Assembly (NCBI RefSeq): GCF_030814655.1
Contig: NZ_JAUSVK010000001.1
Location: 2,375,501-2,439,500, forward strand
Reading direction: 5' to 3'
Origin: Labrys monachus
GTDB taxonomy: Bacteria > Pseudomonadota > Alphaproteobacteria > Rhizobiales > Labraceae
Length of the DNA: 64,000 nt
Part shown: one piece after another, positions 1 to 9,069 of the stretch
Position numbering within the stretch: position 1 is the first letter of the stretch
Layout of the letters: every line of letters begins with the position of its first letter
Notes under the pieces: model-generated
Told to the model about the DNA's origin: nothing
Seen by the model: only the letters and a program-made list of their open reading frames with translations
Database searches by the model: none
Program-made: the position numbers and the translations under genes

Positions 1-1488
1 GGCGCCATCCTGGTCGGGAAGACCAATCTCGACCAGTTCGCGACCGGGCTCGTCGGCGTGCGCACGCCCTATCCGGTGCCGCGCAACAGCTTCGATCCGG
101 ACCTGGTGCCGGGCGGGTCGAGTTCGGGCTCCGCGGTGGCGGTGGCGCGCGGCATCGTCAGCTTCGCGCTCGGCACCGACACCGCCGGCTCGGGGCGCGT
201 GCCCGCCGGCCTCAACAACATCGTCGGCATCAAGCCGAGCCTCGGCGCCATCCCGGTCCACGGCGTGGTGCCGGCCTGCAAGAGCCTTGACTGCGTGTCG
301 GTTTTCGCCCTGACCGTGGAGGACGGCTGGGCCGCGTACAAGGCGATGGCGGGCCCGGACGAACGCGATCCCTGGTCGCGCCGCATCGCCCTCGGCGAGC
401 CGGCGGTCCTGCCGCCGCGCATGGCCGTCGCGGTGCCGGACGCCCGCGGCCGCATCTTCTTCGGCGACGCCGCCGCGCAGAAGGCCTTCGACGCTTCGCT
501 CGACCTGCTCGCCTCGATGGGCCTGCACCTCGTCGAGACCGATCTCGGCCCCTTCTTCGACGTGGCGCGGCTTCTCTATGAAGGCGCCTGGGTCGCCGAG
601 CGCTATGCCGCCATCCGCCCCTTCATCGAGGCCTCCCCCGAGGCGCTCCTGCCGGTGACGCGGCAGATCATCGGCGGCGCCACCCGCCATTCCGCCGCCG
701 ATGCCTTCGCCGGACTGTACCGGCTGGCCGAACTCAGGCAGGTGACCGAGAAGCTCTGGACCCGGGTGCAGGCGCTGGCGGTGCCGACGCTGCCGAGGCC
801 CTATTCGCGGGCGGATCTCGATGCGGATCCGATCGGGCCGAACAGCAAGTCCGGCTTGTATACAAATTTCGTCAATCTGCTTAATTTATGTGCAGTTGCG
901 AGTCCGGGGCCGTTCCGCTTCGACGGATTGCCGGCGGGCGTCACCTTCATCGCCCCGGCCGGGCGGGATGCTCTTGCGGCGGCACTCGCCGCCCGCTTCC
1001 ACCGGGCGGCCGACGTGCCGCTCGGCGCGACGGACGTGCCGCAGCCTCTGGTGATCGACCGTCCGGTGCAGACCTCGCCCGGCGAGGTCGAGCTGGTCGT
1101 CGTCGGGGCGCACCTGTCCGGCATGGCGCTCAACCACGAATTGGTGGCGGCGGGCGGGCGCTTCCTGCGGGAGGCGAGGACGGCGTGCGACTACAGGCTC
1201 TTCGCCCTGCCGGGTCCGGCGCCGAAGCGCCCGGGCCTGCTGCGCGTCGGGGAAGGGGAGGGGGCCGCCATCGCCGTCGAGGTCTGGGCCCTGCCGGTCG
1301 AGGGCTTTGGCCGCTTCGTTTCGGCCGTTCCCTCGCCGCTGTGCATCGGCACCGTCCGTCTCGCCGACGGGACCGGCGCCAAGGGCTTCCTGTGCGAGAG
1401 CCGGGCGGTCGAGGGCGCGCTCGACATCTCGCCGCTGGGCGGCTGGCGAGCCTTCATGCAGAATGGCCTCGAGCCCGCCGGGACCTGA
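1..1488 (+). CDS. atzF: allophanate hydrolase, 3' part (5' end outside window)
   Basis: Hydrolyses allophanate to CO2 and ammonia, the last step of biuret, cyanuric acid and ATP-dependent urea breakdown. The frame is open from base 1 (GAILVGKTNLDQF...), so the start lies upstream. The amidase-signature glycine/serine motif GGSSSGSA is encoded near 112-135, with the downstream serine segment TDTAGSGR. The last ~130 residues (VELVVVGAHLSGMALNHEL through SPLGGWRAFM) match the separate C-terminal domain found in allophanate hydrolases and not in other amidases. Full-length family members are about 600 residues, so roughly 100 are missing. It lies 35 bp before a GntR gene and upstream of biuH, which makes its substrate. 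The stretch ~851-900 uses AT-rich codons unlike the rest of the gene. Confidence 0.92.
   Translation, partial: GAILVGKTNLDQFATGLVGVRTPYPVPRNSFDPDLVPGGSSSGSAVAVARGIVSFALGTDTAGSGRVPAGLNNIVGIKPSLGAIPVHGVVPACKSLDCVSVFALTVEDGWAAYKAMAGPDERDPWSRRIALGEPAVLPPRMAVAVPDARGRIFFGDAAAQKAFDASLDLLASMGLHLVETDLGPFFDVARLLYEGAWVAERYAAIRPFIEASPEALLPVTRQIIGGATRHSAADAFAGLYRLAELRQVTEKLWTRVQALAVPTLPRPYSRADLDADPIGPNSKSGLYTNFVNLLNLCAVASPGPFRFDGLPAGVTFIAPAGRDALAAALAARFHRAADVPLGATDVPQPLVIDRPVQTSPGEVELVVVGAHLSGMALNHELVAAGGRFLREARTACDYRLFALPGPAPKRPGLLRVGEGEGAAIAVEVWALPVEGFGRFVSAVPSPLCIGTVRLADGTGAKGFLCESRAVEGALDISPLGGWRAFMQNGLEPAGT
856..865. promoter_or_regulatory. perfect palindrome TTGTATACAA inside atzF
   Basis: A perfect 10-bp palindrome sits inside an unusually AT-rich coding patch. 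FCD-type GntR regulators often bind short TTG...CAA palindromes, and a near copy (TTGCATACAA) occurs downstream of the adjacent gntR gene. It may be an intragenic operator. It also encodes part of the conserved LYTNF segment, so coincidence is possible. Confidence 0.3.
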
Positions 1489-1523
1489 TATCCTGCCGCG
1501 CTCGGCATGTGAAAGGCGTTGTC

Positions 1524-2189
1524 TTGACGAAACTGACCAAGGCCCAAACGATGGTTCAGGCCATCGCCGACGACATCGTGCACGGACGGCTCGCGCCCGG
1601 GGTCGCGCTCGACGAGACCGCGCTCGCTGCCGCCTACGGGGTGTCCCGCACGCCGACGCGCGAGGCCCTGCGCCAGCTCGAGGCGATCGGCCTCGTCGAG
1701 GCCCGGGCGCGGCGCGGCGCCGTGGTCGCCGACGTCACCGGCCGGCAGCTCGACGAGATGTTCGACGTCATGGCGGAGATCGAGGCCTGGTGCGCCCGCT
1801 GGTGCGCGGTCCGGATGACCGCCGCCGAGAGGCGGCATCTGCAGGAGATCCATGAGGCGAGCGGCGCTTTCGTCGCCGACGGCGACCGCGCCTCCTATAT
1901 CGAGGCCAACAACCAGTTCCACGAGGCCATCTACAAGGGCGCGCACAACGCGTTCCTGGCCGACATGGCCCTTTCCGTCCGCAAGCGCGTCCAGCCCTTC
2001 CGCCGCGCGCAGTTCGAAACCCTCGGCCGGCTCGCCAAGTCCCATTTCGAGCATGGCCGCGTCACGCTGGCGATCCAGCGGGGCGATGCGGAAGGCGCGG
2101 CGCGGGACATGCGCTCCCATATCGTCATCGTCCGCGACCAGGTCGACGTGGTCACGCGCACGCCCGAGGCCCGGCGCGTCAAACTGTAA
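1524..2189 (+). CDS. GntR family (FCD domain) transcriptional regulator
   Basis: A DNA-binding regulator of about 221 residues. The N-terminal winged helix has the GntR signature (DETALAAAYGVSRTPTREALRQLEAIGLV), followed by an all-helical FCD ligand domain with the helix motif NNQFHEAIYKGAHN and a later SHFEHGR histidine. A TTG start at 1524 is preferred because AAAGG lies about 8 bases upstream. GTG at 1509 and ATG at 1551 are in-frame alternatives. It sits between atzF and the ABC importer on the same strand and is the obvious local regulator, probably sensing a pathway intermediate such as biuret or allophanate. The effector is not known from sequence. Confidence 0.85.
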   Translation: MTKLTKAQTMVQAIADDIVHGRLAPGVALDETALAAAYGVSRTPTREALRQLEAIGLVEARARRGAVVADVTGRQLDEMFDVMAEIEAWCARWCAVRMTAAERRHLQEIHEASGAFVADGDRASYIEANNQFHEAIYKGAHNAFLADMALSVRKRVQPFRRAQFETLGRLAKSHFEHGRVTLAIQRGDAEGAARDMRSHIVIVRDQVDVVTRTPEARRVKL

Positions 2190-2226
2190 ATCTCGTCTGA
2201 TGCATTAATGAGCAGGAAGGCGCGTA

Positions 2227-2236
2227 TTGCATACAA
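2227..2236. promoter_or_regulatory. TTGCATACAA inverted repeat, candidate GntR operator
   Basis: TTG and CAA half-sites are separated by four bases in the gntR-importer intergenic region. The element resembles the perfect palindrome at 856-865 and suits a FCD-GntR binding site. Inferred only from pattern. Confidence 0.3.
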
Positions 2237-2290
2237 GAGGGCCACCGCTGGCGATAGAGCGCGACTCCGGCTCGATGGAGATCGAAGCTA

Positions 2291-2305
2291 TGTATTTGAA
2301 ATACA
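2291..2305. promoter_or_regulatory. TGTATTT-G-AAATACA inverted repeat, candidate operator
   Basis: A perfect 7-1-7 inverted repeat lies about 46 bases upstream of the -24 element of the putative sigma54 promoter. It could bind the neighbouring GntR regulator or an enhancer-type activator. It does not match the usual NtrC consensus. Confidence 0.4.
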
Positions 2306-2350
2306 GAAACTTTTAGATTCTTTCGTTCCGCCCTTCATTCCCTTCCAGGC

Positions 2351-2365
2351 TGGCACGAAGCTTGC
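2351..2365 (+). promoter_or_regulatory. sigma54 (RpoN) promoter, -24/-12
   Basis: TGGCACGAAGCTTGC has GG at 2352-2353 and GC at 2364-2365 with exactly ten bases between, the defining RpoN -24/-12 spacing, and matches the TGGCACG-N4-TTGC consensus closely. Transcription would begin near 2377, about 78 bases before the importer start codon. RpoN control fits a nitrogen-source uptake operon. Confidence 0.7.
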
Positions 2366-2454
2366 GTAAACCGATCCGACGACCAAACCGGCACTGTCGT
2401 GCCGCAGGCGGCCGGGCAAGTCTGAACAAACAAATGGCATAGGCGGAGTGGAAC

Positions 2455-3576
2455 ATGACGAACATATCGGGTGACCGGATTTCCAGGCGGCTCTTCCTGC
2501 AGGGTACGGCGGCGCTCGGCGGCGTGGCGCTGGGCGGACTGCCCTTCGGTGCGAGGGCGGCGGAAGACCTCACCATCGGCGTCGTCTATGTCGGCGCACG
2601 CGACGATTTCGGCTGGAACCAGGCGCATGCGGTGGCCGTGAAGGCGCTGCAGGGGGTCCCCGGCGTCAAGGTCGTCGAGGAAGAGAACGTCCCGGAGACC
2701 GATGCCGTCTCCAAGACCATGGAATCGATGATCAACCTCGACGGCGCGACGCTGATCCTGGCGACCTCCTTCGGCTATTACTCCCCCTTCGTCGTCGACA
2801 TGGCCCGCAAATATCCGGACGTGACCTTCCGCCACGCCGCGCCGCTGTGGGACAAGGACAAGGATCCCAAGAACGCCGGCAGCTATTTCGCCTTCCTCGA
2901 CCAGGCCCACTACATCGACGGCGTGGCGGCCGGCGCCACCTCGAAGTCGGGCAAGCTCGGCTTCGTCGCCGCCAAGCCGATCGGTATCGTGCTGCGCAAC
3001 ATCAATTCCTTCCTGACCGGGGCACGCACCGTCAATCCGGCGGCGACGGTGCAGGTGATCTTCACCGGCGACTGGTCCTTGCCGGTGCGCGAGGCCGAGG
3101 CCACCAACGCCCTCGTCGATGCGGGCTGCGACCTCATCACCTGCCATGTCGACGGCCCCAAGGTGGTGATCCAGACCGCCGAGGGACGCGGCGTCAAGAC
3201 CTGCGGCCACAATGCCTCGCAGGCGAGCCTGGCGCCCAAGGGCTTCGTCACCGGCGCGGAATACAAGTGGGAGACCATCTACAAGCAGTTCGCCGCCACC
3301 CTCGCCAAGGGCGAGGCGCTGCCCAACGTCACTTTCGGCGGCTACGACCTCGACATGGTGCAGAACACGCCGTTCGGAGCCGGGGCGGACGAGAAGACCA
3401 TCCAGGTCACCAACGCCGCGATCGCCGCCCTCAAGGCGAAGGCACCGATCTTCAAGGGCCCCATCAAGGACAACAAGGGCAATGTCGTCCTGCCCGAGGC
3501 CTCCTATGACAACATGGCGCCGGTCCTCAACGGCATGACCTATCTCGTCGACGGTGTGATCGGATCGGCCAGCTGA
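2455..3576 (+). CDS. BMP family ABC transporter substrate-binding protein
   Basis: Periplasmic binding component of an importer, 373 residues. The N-terminus has a twin-arginine signal (ISRRLFLQGTAALGG, ending near ARAAED), so export is probably by Tat. The mature part has the Bmp/PnrA fold start LTIGVVYVGARDDFGWNQAH. Family members bind nucleosides or other small nitrogenous solutes. Here the gene heads an operon with two permeases, an ATPase and two amidohydrolases, so biuret, triuret or a related urea oligomer is the more likely ligand. It lies directly downstream of the putative sigma54 promoter. Confidence 0.85.
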   Translation: MTNISGDRISRRLFLQGTAALGGVALGGLPFGARAAEDLTIGVVYVGARDDFGWNQAHAVAVKALQGVPGVKVVEEENVPETDAVSKTMESMINLDGATLILATSFGYYSPFVVDMARKYPDVTFRHAAPLWDKDKDPKNAGSYFAFLDQAHYIDGVAAGATSKSGKLGFVAAKPIGIVLRNINSFLTGARTVNPAATVQVIFTGDWSLPVREAEATNALVDAGCDLITCHVDGPKVVIQTAEGRGVKTCGHNASQASLAPKGFVTGAEYKWETIYKQFAATLAKGEALPNVTFGGYDLDMVQNTPFGAGADEKTIQVTNAAIAALKAKAPIFKGPIKDNKGNVVLPEASYDNMAPVLNGMTYLVDGVIGSAS

Positions 3577-3634
3577 GCTCGAAGGCCGGCGGGCCTTCCC
3601 CGCCGCTCCTCCTCCTTCGCGACAGGTGAGCCCG

Positions 3635-4741
3635 ATGAGCGATATCGCCAAAAGCCTTCCAGACAAGAACCGGACCGTGCCGTTTCGCGCCGATACGCTG
3701 TCGCGCCTGCGCGTCAGCGCCGAATATGTCGCGATTCCCCTGCTGGCGCTGCTGTGCGCCTTCATCCTGTTCTCCGCCTTCCTCCTCCTGATCGGCAAGT
3801 CTCCGCTGACGTTCGTCGAACTCCTGTGGACGGGCGGATACGGGACGGCCTTCTCGTGGCGGAACACGCTGCAGCGCGCCTCGCCCCTGATCCTCACGGC
3901 GCTGGCGGTCGCCATTCCCGCCCGCCTCGGCCTGGTGATGATCGGCGGCGAGGGGGCGCTCGTCCTGTCCGGCTTCGTGGCTGCGGCGATCGCCGTCCCC
4001 TTCGTGGGCAGCGGCCTCACCGCCTGGATCGTCATGCCCCTGATGGTCCTGGCGGCGGGCCTGACCGGCGCGCTCTGGCTCGGCCTCGCCGGCTATCTGC
4101 GCTACCGGCGCGGCGTCAACGAGACCATCGCCTCGCTGCTGCTGTCCTATATCGCCATCGCCATCATGAACTTCTTCGTCGAGGGCGTCCTGCGCGACCC
4201 GGCCCAGCCCAACAAGGCCTCGACGCTGCCGATCGGCGAGGCCTACAAGGTCGGCCTCATCCCGGATCTCGGCGTGCATTGGGGCATCGTCTGCGGCGTC
4301 GTGCTGGCGGTCGCGCTCTACATCCTGATGGCGCGCACGACCTTCGGCTTCGCCGCCCGCATCACCGGCGGCAATCTCAGGGCGGCTTTGGCGCAGGGCC
4401 TGCCCGTCGGCCGCCTGATCCTCGCCTCCTGCATGATCGCGGGCGCCTGCGCCGGCCTCGCCGGCTATTTCGAGGTGGCGGCGATCCAGGGCCGGGCCAA
4501 CGCCTCGCTCGCCGCCGGCTACGGCTTCACCGGCATCCTCGTATCCTTCCTCGCCCGCCACAATCCGATCGCCATCGTCCCCGTCGCCATCCTGTTCGGC
4601 GGCCTGGCGGCGGCGGGCGGGCTTATCCAGCGCCGCATGGGCATGCCCGACGCGACGATCCTGGTGCTGCAGGGCTTCATCTTCGTCGTCCTGCTGACGT
4701 CGGAGACGCTCTACGGCCATTTCAAGCTCTTCAAGCCGTGA
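3635..4741 (+). CDS. ABC transporter permease (BMP/nucleoside type, subunit 1)
   Basis: Integral membrane subunit of about 368 residues. Hydrophobic segments start at VAIPLLALLCAFILFSAFLLL, and the central segment RLGLVMIGGEGALVLSGF carries the (N/M)IGGEG-like motif of BPD_transp_2 permeases. The cytoplasmic loop RRGVNETIASLLLSYIA is also typical. ATG 3635 is preferred over the upstream GTG 3626 because AGGTGAG lies just before it. It follows the binding protein by about 58 bases and is followed after 7 bases by the second permease. Confidence 0.85.
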   Translation: MSDIAKSLPDKNRTVPFRADTLSRLRVSAEYVAIPLLALLCAFILFSAFLLLIGKSPLTFVELLWTGGYGTAFSWRNTLQRASPLILTALAVAIPARLGLVMIGGEGALVLSGFVAAAIAVPFVGSGLTAWIVMPLMVLAAGLTGALWLGLAGYLRYRRGVNETIASLLLSYIAIAIMNFFVEGVLRDPAQPNKASTLPIGEAYKVGLIPDLGVHWGIVCGVVLAVALYILMARTTFGFAARITGGNLRAALAQGLPVGRLILASCMIAGACAGLAGYFEVAAIQGRANASLAAGYGFTGILVSFLARHNPIAIVPVAILFGGLAAAGGLIQRRMGMPDATILVLQGFIFVVLLTSETLYGHFKLFKP

Positions 4742-4748
4742 GGATGCG

Positions 4749-5663
4749 ATGAACGATCCCCTCTTGACGGTCCTCATCGCCATGCTCGGCGGCGCGATCC
4801 GGGTCTCCACGCCCTTCATGTTCGTCGCGCTCGGCGAATGCCTGACGGAAAAGTCCGGCCGCATCAATCTCGGGCTCGAAGGCACGCTGGTGCTTGGGGC
4901 GATGGTCGGCTACGCGGTCTGCTACCAGAGCGGATCGCCCTGGCTCGGCGTGCTCGCCGCCGGCTGCGCCGGCACGCTGCTCGGCGGCCTGCACGGCTAT
5001 CTGTGCAAGCTGCCCAAGGTGAACGACATCGCCATCGGCATCGCCATGATGTCGCTCGGCACCGGCCTCGCCTTCTTCTTCGGCAAGGCCTACATCCAGC
5101 CGGAAGCGGCGCATCTGCCCTCGGTGCCGCTCGGCGCCTGGCTGGAGAACAAGCAGCTCGCCGTCGCGCTCGACGTCAACCCGCTCTTCTTCGTCGGCAT
5201 CGCCGTCGCGCTGGCGATGGCCTGGGCGCTGCGCAACACCCGCTGGGGCCTGATCGTCCGCATGACCGGCGACAGCGCCGCGGCGGCGCGCGCCATGGGC
5301 ATCTCCGTCGATCTCGTGCGCTTCCTCGCCACCGCGGCAGGGGGCTTCCTCGCCGGCGTCGGCGGCTCCTTCCTGTCGCTCTATTACCCGGGATCCTGGA
5401 ACGAGGGCCTGTCGTCGGGGCAGGGCCTGATGGCCGTGGCGCTGGTGATCTTCGCGCGCTGGGATCCGGTGCGCTGCTTCCTGGCGGCCCTGCTGTTCGG
5501 CGCCGCCGGCGCCCTCGGCCCGGCGCTGCAATCGGTCGGCGTCACCCAGGGCTACTATCTCTTCAACGCCGCTCCCTACATCCTCACCCTCCTCATCATG
5601 ATCGCCTCCTCCAATTCCAGCCGGTCGCTCGCGGCGCCGGGCGAATTGTCGATAACCAAGTGA
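4749..5663 (+). CDS. ABC transporter permease (BMP/nucleoside type, subunit 2)
   Basis: Second membrane subunit of the importer, 304 residues. It has the conserved start-of-channel motif [19 protein letters not shown] (the NLGLEG motif of this permease family), the loop [20 protein letters not shown] and several further hydrophobic helices. It is shorter than its partner, as usual for the YufQ/NupC-like member of a YufP/YufQ pair. It ends 7 bases before biuH, which indicates one transcript. Confidence 0.85.
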   Translation: MNDPLLTVLIAMLGGAIRVSTPFMFVALGECLTEKSGRINLGLEGTLVLGAMVGYAVCYQSGSPWLGVLAAGCAGTLLGGLHGYLCKLPKVNDIAIGIAMMSLGTGLAFFFGKAYIQPEAAHLPSVPLGAWLENKQLAVALDVNPLFFVGIAVALAMAWALRNTRWGLIVRMTGDSAAAARAMGISVDLVRFLATAAGGFLAGVGGSFLSLYYPGSWNEGLSSGQGLMAVALVIFARWDPVRCFLAALLFGAAGALGPALQSVGVTQGYYLFNAAPYILTLLIMIASSNSSRSLAAPGELSITK

Positions 5664-5670
5664 GAACGCC

Positions 5671-6363
5671 ATGAACGCGCATGCCACGACCGTCATCGCC
5701 GCCGAGCCCTATCCCTGGCCGTATAACGGCAAGCTCAGGCCGGACAACACGGCGCTCATCATCATCGACATGCAGACGGATTTCTGCGGCAAGGGCGGCT
5801 ATGTCGACGCGATGGGCTACGACCTCAGCCTCACCCGCGCGCCGATCGAGCCGATCGGGAACCTGCTCGCGGCGCTGCGGCCGCGCGGCTACACCATCAT
5901 CCACACGCGCGAGGGCCACCGGCCCGATCTCGCCGACCTGCCGGCGAACAAGCGCTGGCGCTCGCAGCGCATCGGTGCCGGCATCGGCGATCCCGGCCCG
6001 TGCGGGCGCATCCTCGTGCGCGGCGAGCCGGGCTGGGACATCATCGAGGAACTCGCCCCCCTCGAAGGCGAGGTGATCATCGACAAGCCGGGCAAGGGGT
6101 CCTTCTGCGCCACCGACCTCGAACTCATCCTGCGCCTCAAGGGTATCGAGAACCTCGTCCTCACCGGCATCACCACCGATGTCTGCGTGCACACCACCAT
6201 GCGCGAAGCCAATGACCGCGGCTTCGAATGCCTCCTGCTGGAGGATTGCTGCGGCGCCACCGACCATCGCAACCATCTCGCCGCCCTCGAGATGATCAAG
6301 ATGCAGGGCGGCGTCTTCGGCGCGGTGGCCTCCTCGCCGCAATTCCTGGCGGGCCTGCCATGA
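5671..6363 (+). CDS. biuH: biuret amidohydrolase (isochorismatase-like cysteine hydrolase)
   Basis: Hydrolyses biuret to allophanate and ammonia. The 230-residue protein closely resembles the rhizobial BiuH as I recall it, including long identical stretches such as [20 protein letters not shown] and [15 protein letters not shown]. The triad is visible as Asp33 (IIIDMQTDF), Lys139 ([10 protein letters not shown]) and Cys172 ([18 protein letters not shown]), each three residues before the published positions 36/142/175. The cis-peptide region GITTDVC is intact. It sits between permease and ATPase genes, and its stop codon overlaps the ATPase start (ATGA). Its product is the substrate of AtzF encoded upstream. 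Confidence 0.9.
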   Translation: MNAHATTVIAAEPYPWPYNGKLRPDNTALIIIDMQTDFCGKGGYVDAMGYDLSLTRAPIEPIGNLLAALRPRGYTIIHTREGHRPDLADLPANKRWRSQRIGAGIGDPGPCGRILVRGEPGWDIIEELAPLEGEVIIDKPGKGSFCATDLELILRLKGIENLVLTGITTDVCVHTTMREANDRGFECLLLEDCCGATDHRNHLAALEMIKMQGGVFGAVASSPQFLAGLP

Positions 6364-7883
6364 CCGCGGCCGGCAAGCGCGCTATCGCGCTCTCCACGCG
6401 CGGCATGACCAAGATCTTCGGATCCTTCACCGCCCTCGACGATGTCTCCATCGACGTTCCGGCCGGGCAGTTCCACGTCCTTCTCGGCGAAAACGGCGCC
6501 GGCAAGTCGACCCTGGTCAAGTGCATCATGGGCTTCTACCAGCCCGACAAGGGATCGCTCCTCGTCGACGGCGTGCCGGTGACGGTGAGGAACCCGCGCG
6601 AGGCCCGCGCCCTCGGCATCGGCATGGTCTACCAGCATTTCACCCTGGTGCCGTCGCTGACGGCCGCCGAGAATTTGGTGATCAGCCGTGCCGACGCGCC
6701 CGCCGTGATCAACTGGCGCAAGGAGAAGGCCGATCTCGACGCCTTCATGGCGCGCATGCCGTTCCGGGTGCCGCTCGACACCCCCGTCGCCTCGCTGTCG
6801 GCCGGCGAGAAGCAGAAGCTCGAAATCCTCAAGCTGCTCTATCTCGACCAGCGCTTCCTCATTCTCGACGAGCCGACCTCGGTGCTCACGCCGGACGAGG
6901 CGGACGAGATCCTGGGGCTGCTGCGCGGCATGACGCAGCGCGGCGAACTCACCGTGCTGATGATCAGCCACAAATTCCGCGAGGTCATGGCCTTTGCCGA
7001 TGCGGTGACGGTGCTGCGCCGCGGCGCGCGCACCGGCGGCGGCGACGTCAAGGATCTCGATCCCGACCGCATGGCGCGGATGATGATCGGCGACACCAAG
7101 ATCCGCGAGCGCGCAGCGCGCCTCGCTCATGAGGACGGCCGCACGGTGCTCGATCTCGCCGGCCTCTTTGCCGACGACGAGCAGGGCCTGCCGGCCGTCA
7201 ACGGCGTCAGCCTCAAGGTCCGCGCCGGCGAGATCGTCGGCATCGCCGGCGTGTCGGGCAACGGCCAGGCGGCGCTCATCGAGGTTCTCGGCGGCCAAAG
7301 GCCGATGCGCGACGGCCGCATCTTCATCCGCGACAAGCCGTTCGAGCCGGTGCGGCGGGATTTCGACCGCTTCCGCGTCTTCGGCCTGCCGGAGGAGCCG
7401 CTGAAGAACGCCACGGTGCCCCGCATGTCGGTGGCCGAGAACATGGCGTTCCGCAGCTTCGACAAGGCGCCGATGGCCCGCTTCGGGTGGTGGCTGTCGC
7501 CCTCGCCGATGCGGGCCAGGGCGGCCGAGCTGATCGAGCGCTACAAGGTCAAGACCGTCTCCGCCGATTCCGCCATCGAGACGCTGTCCGGCGGCAATGT
7601 CCAGCGCGCCGTGCTCGCGCGCGAACTCTCGGGCGACGTCGACGTCCTCATCGTCGCCAATCCCTGCTTCGGTCTCGACTTCGCCTCCGTCGCCGAGATC
7701 CGCTCCCAGATCATGGACCAGCGCAACCGCGGTGCCGCGGTACTGCTGGTGTCGGAGGACCTCGACGAGATCCTCGAACTGGCGGACCGCGTCGCGGTGA
7801 TGTCGGAGGGCAGGATTTCCTACGTCGCACCGGTCGGCGAAACCGACCGCACCACCATCGGCCGCCACATGGCCGGGCATTGA
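6360..7883 (+). CDS. ABC transporter ATP-binding protein (nucleoside/BMP type, two ABC domains)
   Basis: Energises the importer. About 507 residues with two tandem ABC modules. The first has Walker [11 protein letters not shown]-loop [16 protein letters not shown], a signature of the form [10 protein letters not shown] and Walker [13 protein letters not shown]. The second has a degenerate Walker A (GVSGNGQAA) and signature [14 protein letters not shown], normal for the YufO/RbsA-like class. ATG 6360 overlaps the biuH stop, implying translational coupling. The stop is 7 bases before the second hydrolase. Confidence 0.88.
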   Translation: MTAAGKRAIALSTRGMTKIFGSFTALDDVSIDVPAGQFHVLLGENGAGKSTLVKCIMGFYQPDKGSLLVDGVPVTVRNPREARALGIGMVYQHFTLVPSLTAAENLVISRADAPAVINWRKEKADLDAFMARMPFRVPLDTPVASLSAGEKQKLEILKLLYLDQRFLILDEPTSVLTPDEADEILGLLRGMTQRGELTVLMISHKFREVMAFADAVTVLRRGARTGGGDVKDLDPDRMARMMIGDTKIRERAARLAHEDGRTVLDLAGLFADDEQGLPAVNGVSLKVRAGEIVGIAGVSGNGQAALIEVLGGQRPMRDGRIFIRDKPFEPVRRDFDRFRVFGLPEEPLKNATVPRMSVAENMAFRSFDKAPMARFGWWLSPSPMRARAAELIERYKVKTVSADSAIETLSGGNVQRAVLARELSGDVDVLIVANPCFGLDFASVAEIRSQIMDQRNRGAAVLLVSEDLDEILELADRVAVMSEGRISYVAPVGETDRTTIGRHMAGH

Positions 7884-7890
7884 GGACGCC

Positions 7891-8553
7891 ATGATCGAGA
7901 TCGAGGCCAGGCCTTATCCCTACGCCCTCCCGCCGGGCCGCACCGCCCTCGTCGTCATCGACATGCAGCGCGACTTCATCGAGCCCGGCGGCTTCGGTGA
8001 CGCGCTCGGCAACGACGTGACGCGGCTGGAAGCCATCATCCCGACCGTCGCCGGCCTCATCGCCCTGTTCCGCCGCAAGGGCTGGCCCGTCATCCACACC
8101 CGCGAAAGCCACGACCCGGATCTCGGCGACTGCCCGCCGGCCAAGAGGCTGCGCGGCGGCGGGACCCTGCGCATCGGTGATGCCGGGCCGATGGGCCGCA
8201 TCCTGGTGCGCGGCGAGCCGGGTAACGCCATCATCGACGCCTGCGCGCCCGTCGAGGGCGAGATCGTCGTCGACAAGCCGGGCAAGGGCATGTTCTGGCA
8301 TACGGACATCCATGCGAGGCTGGACGAACTCGGCATCACCCATCTGGTCTTCGCCGGCGTGACGACGGAAGTCTGCGTGCAGACCTCGATGCGCGAGGCC
8401 AACGACCGCGGCTTCGAATGCCTGCTGATCGAAGACGCGACCGAAAGCTATTTTCCGCAGTTCAAGGCCTCGGCCGTGGAGATGATCGTCGCCCAGGGCG
8501 CCATCGTCGGCTGGGCGACGCCGCTGGCCAAGCTCGAGGAGGCGGTGGGCTGA
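7891..8553 (+). CDS. isochorismatase-like amidohydrolase, candidate triuret hydrolase
   Basis: A second cysteine hydrolase of the BiuH superfamily, 220 residues. It has an intact triad: Asp24 ([14 protein letters not shown]), Lys129 ([11 protein letters not shown]) and Cys162 ([24 protein letters not shown]). It differs clearly from BiuH in the middle (no PANKRWRSQ segment, instead [12 protein letters not shown]), so the substrate probably differs. Triuret hydrolase (TrtA), which makes biuret via carboxybiuret, belongs to this superfamily and occurs with BiuH in other bacteria, so triuret is the leading guess. Another ureido compound such as guanylurea is an alternative. The hydrolase class is sure, the substrate is not. 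Confidence 0.75.
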   Translation: MIEIEARPYPYALPPGRTALVVIDMQRDFIEPGGFGDALGNDVTRLEAIIPTVAGLIALFRRKGWPVIHTRESHDPDLGDCPPAKRLRGGGTLRIGDAGPMGRILVRGEPGNAIIDACAPVEGEIVVDKPGKGMFWHTDIHARLDELGITHLVFAGVTTEVCVQTSMREANDRGFECLLIEDATESYFPQFKASAVEMIVAQGAIVGWATPLAKLEEAVG

Positions 8554-8596
8554 GCGCGGGATCGAGCTATCCCAGCGCTCGCGCGCAATCGCGCGC

Positions 8597-8986
8597 CTAT
8601 CCTCCCGCCTTGATTCCCTTATAGGCGGCGGCTTCCGGGGCCTTGCCGGCGATGCATGATTTGAGCAGGGGCCCGTCGCTGGCGCTCACGCCGCCCGACA
8701 GGCATTGCTGCGTGGCCTCGATGAACTGCGCCTCGTATTTCACGCATTGATCCATCGGCGCCGAGGCCTTCCTGAGGCCCTTGCGTTCACAGGTGTCGCG
8801 GGCAATGCCGGCGGCGGCGTGCCGGCGCATGCAGGTCGCCATGTCCGGACCCGATTTCACGCCCTCGGCGCGGCATTGGGTCTCCAGCGGATTGTTCGAG
8901 CTGCTCTCGGCGACGGGCGTCGCGGGCTCCGCCGCGCAGCCTGCCAGGACCAGGGCGGAGAAGACGACCGCGATGACGACCTTCAT
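8597..8986 (-). CDS. small putative lipoprotein, cysteine-rich
   Basis: 129 residues with a clear signal peptide and lipobox (ALVLAGC, Cys17), so it is predicted to be lipid-anchored in the envelope. The mature part has regularly spaced cysteines (TQCRAEG, ATCMRRH, DTCERKG, DQCVKYE, QQCLSGG, KSCIAGK), suggesting disulfides. I do not recognise the family. It lies downstream of hslV on the same strand and converges on the hydrolase operon. Confidence 0.7.
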   Translation of the reverse strand: MKVVIAVVFSALVLAGCAAEPATPVAESSSNNPLETQCRAEGVKSGPDMATCMRRHAAAGIARDTCERKGLRKASAPMDQCVKYEAQFIEATQQCLSGGVSASDGPLLKSCIAGKAPEAAAYKGIKAGG

Positions 8987-9069
8987 GGACGCTGCCTTGT
9001 TTCGACGTGAGGGGGATCGCCGGACCGGAATTGTCCGGCCGGCTCATGCCATCATGCATCGTCGGAGGC

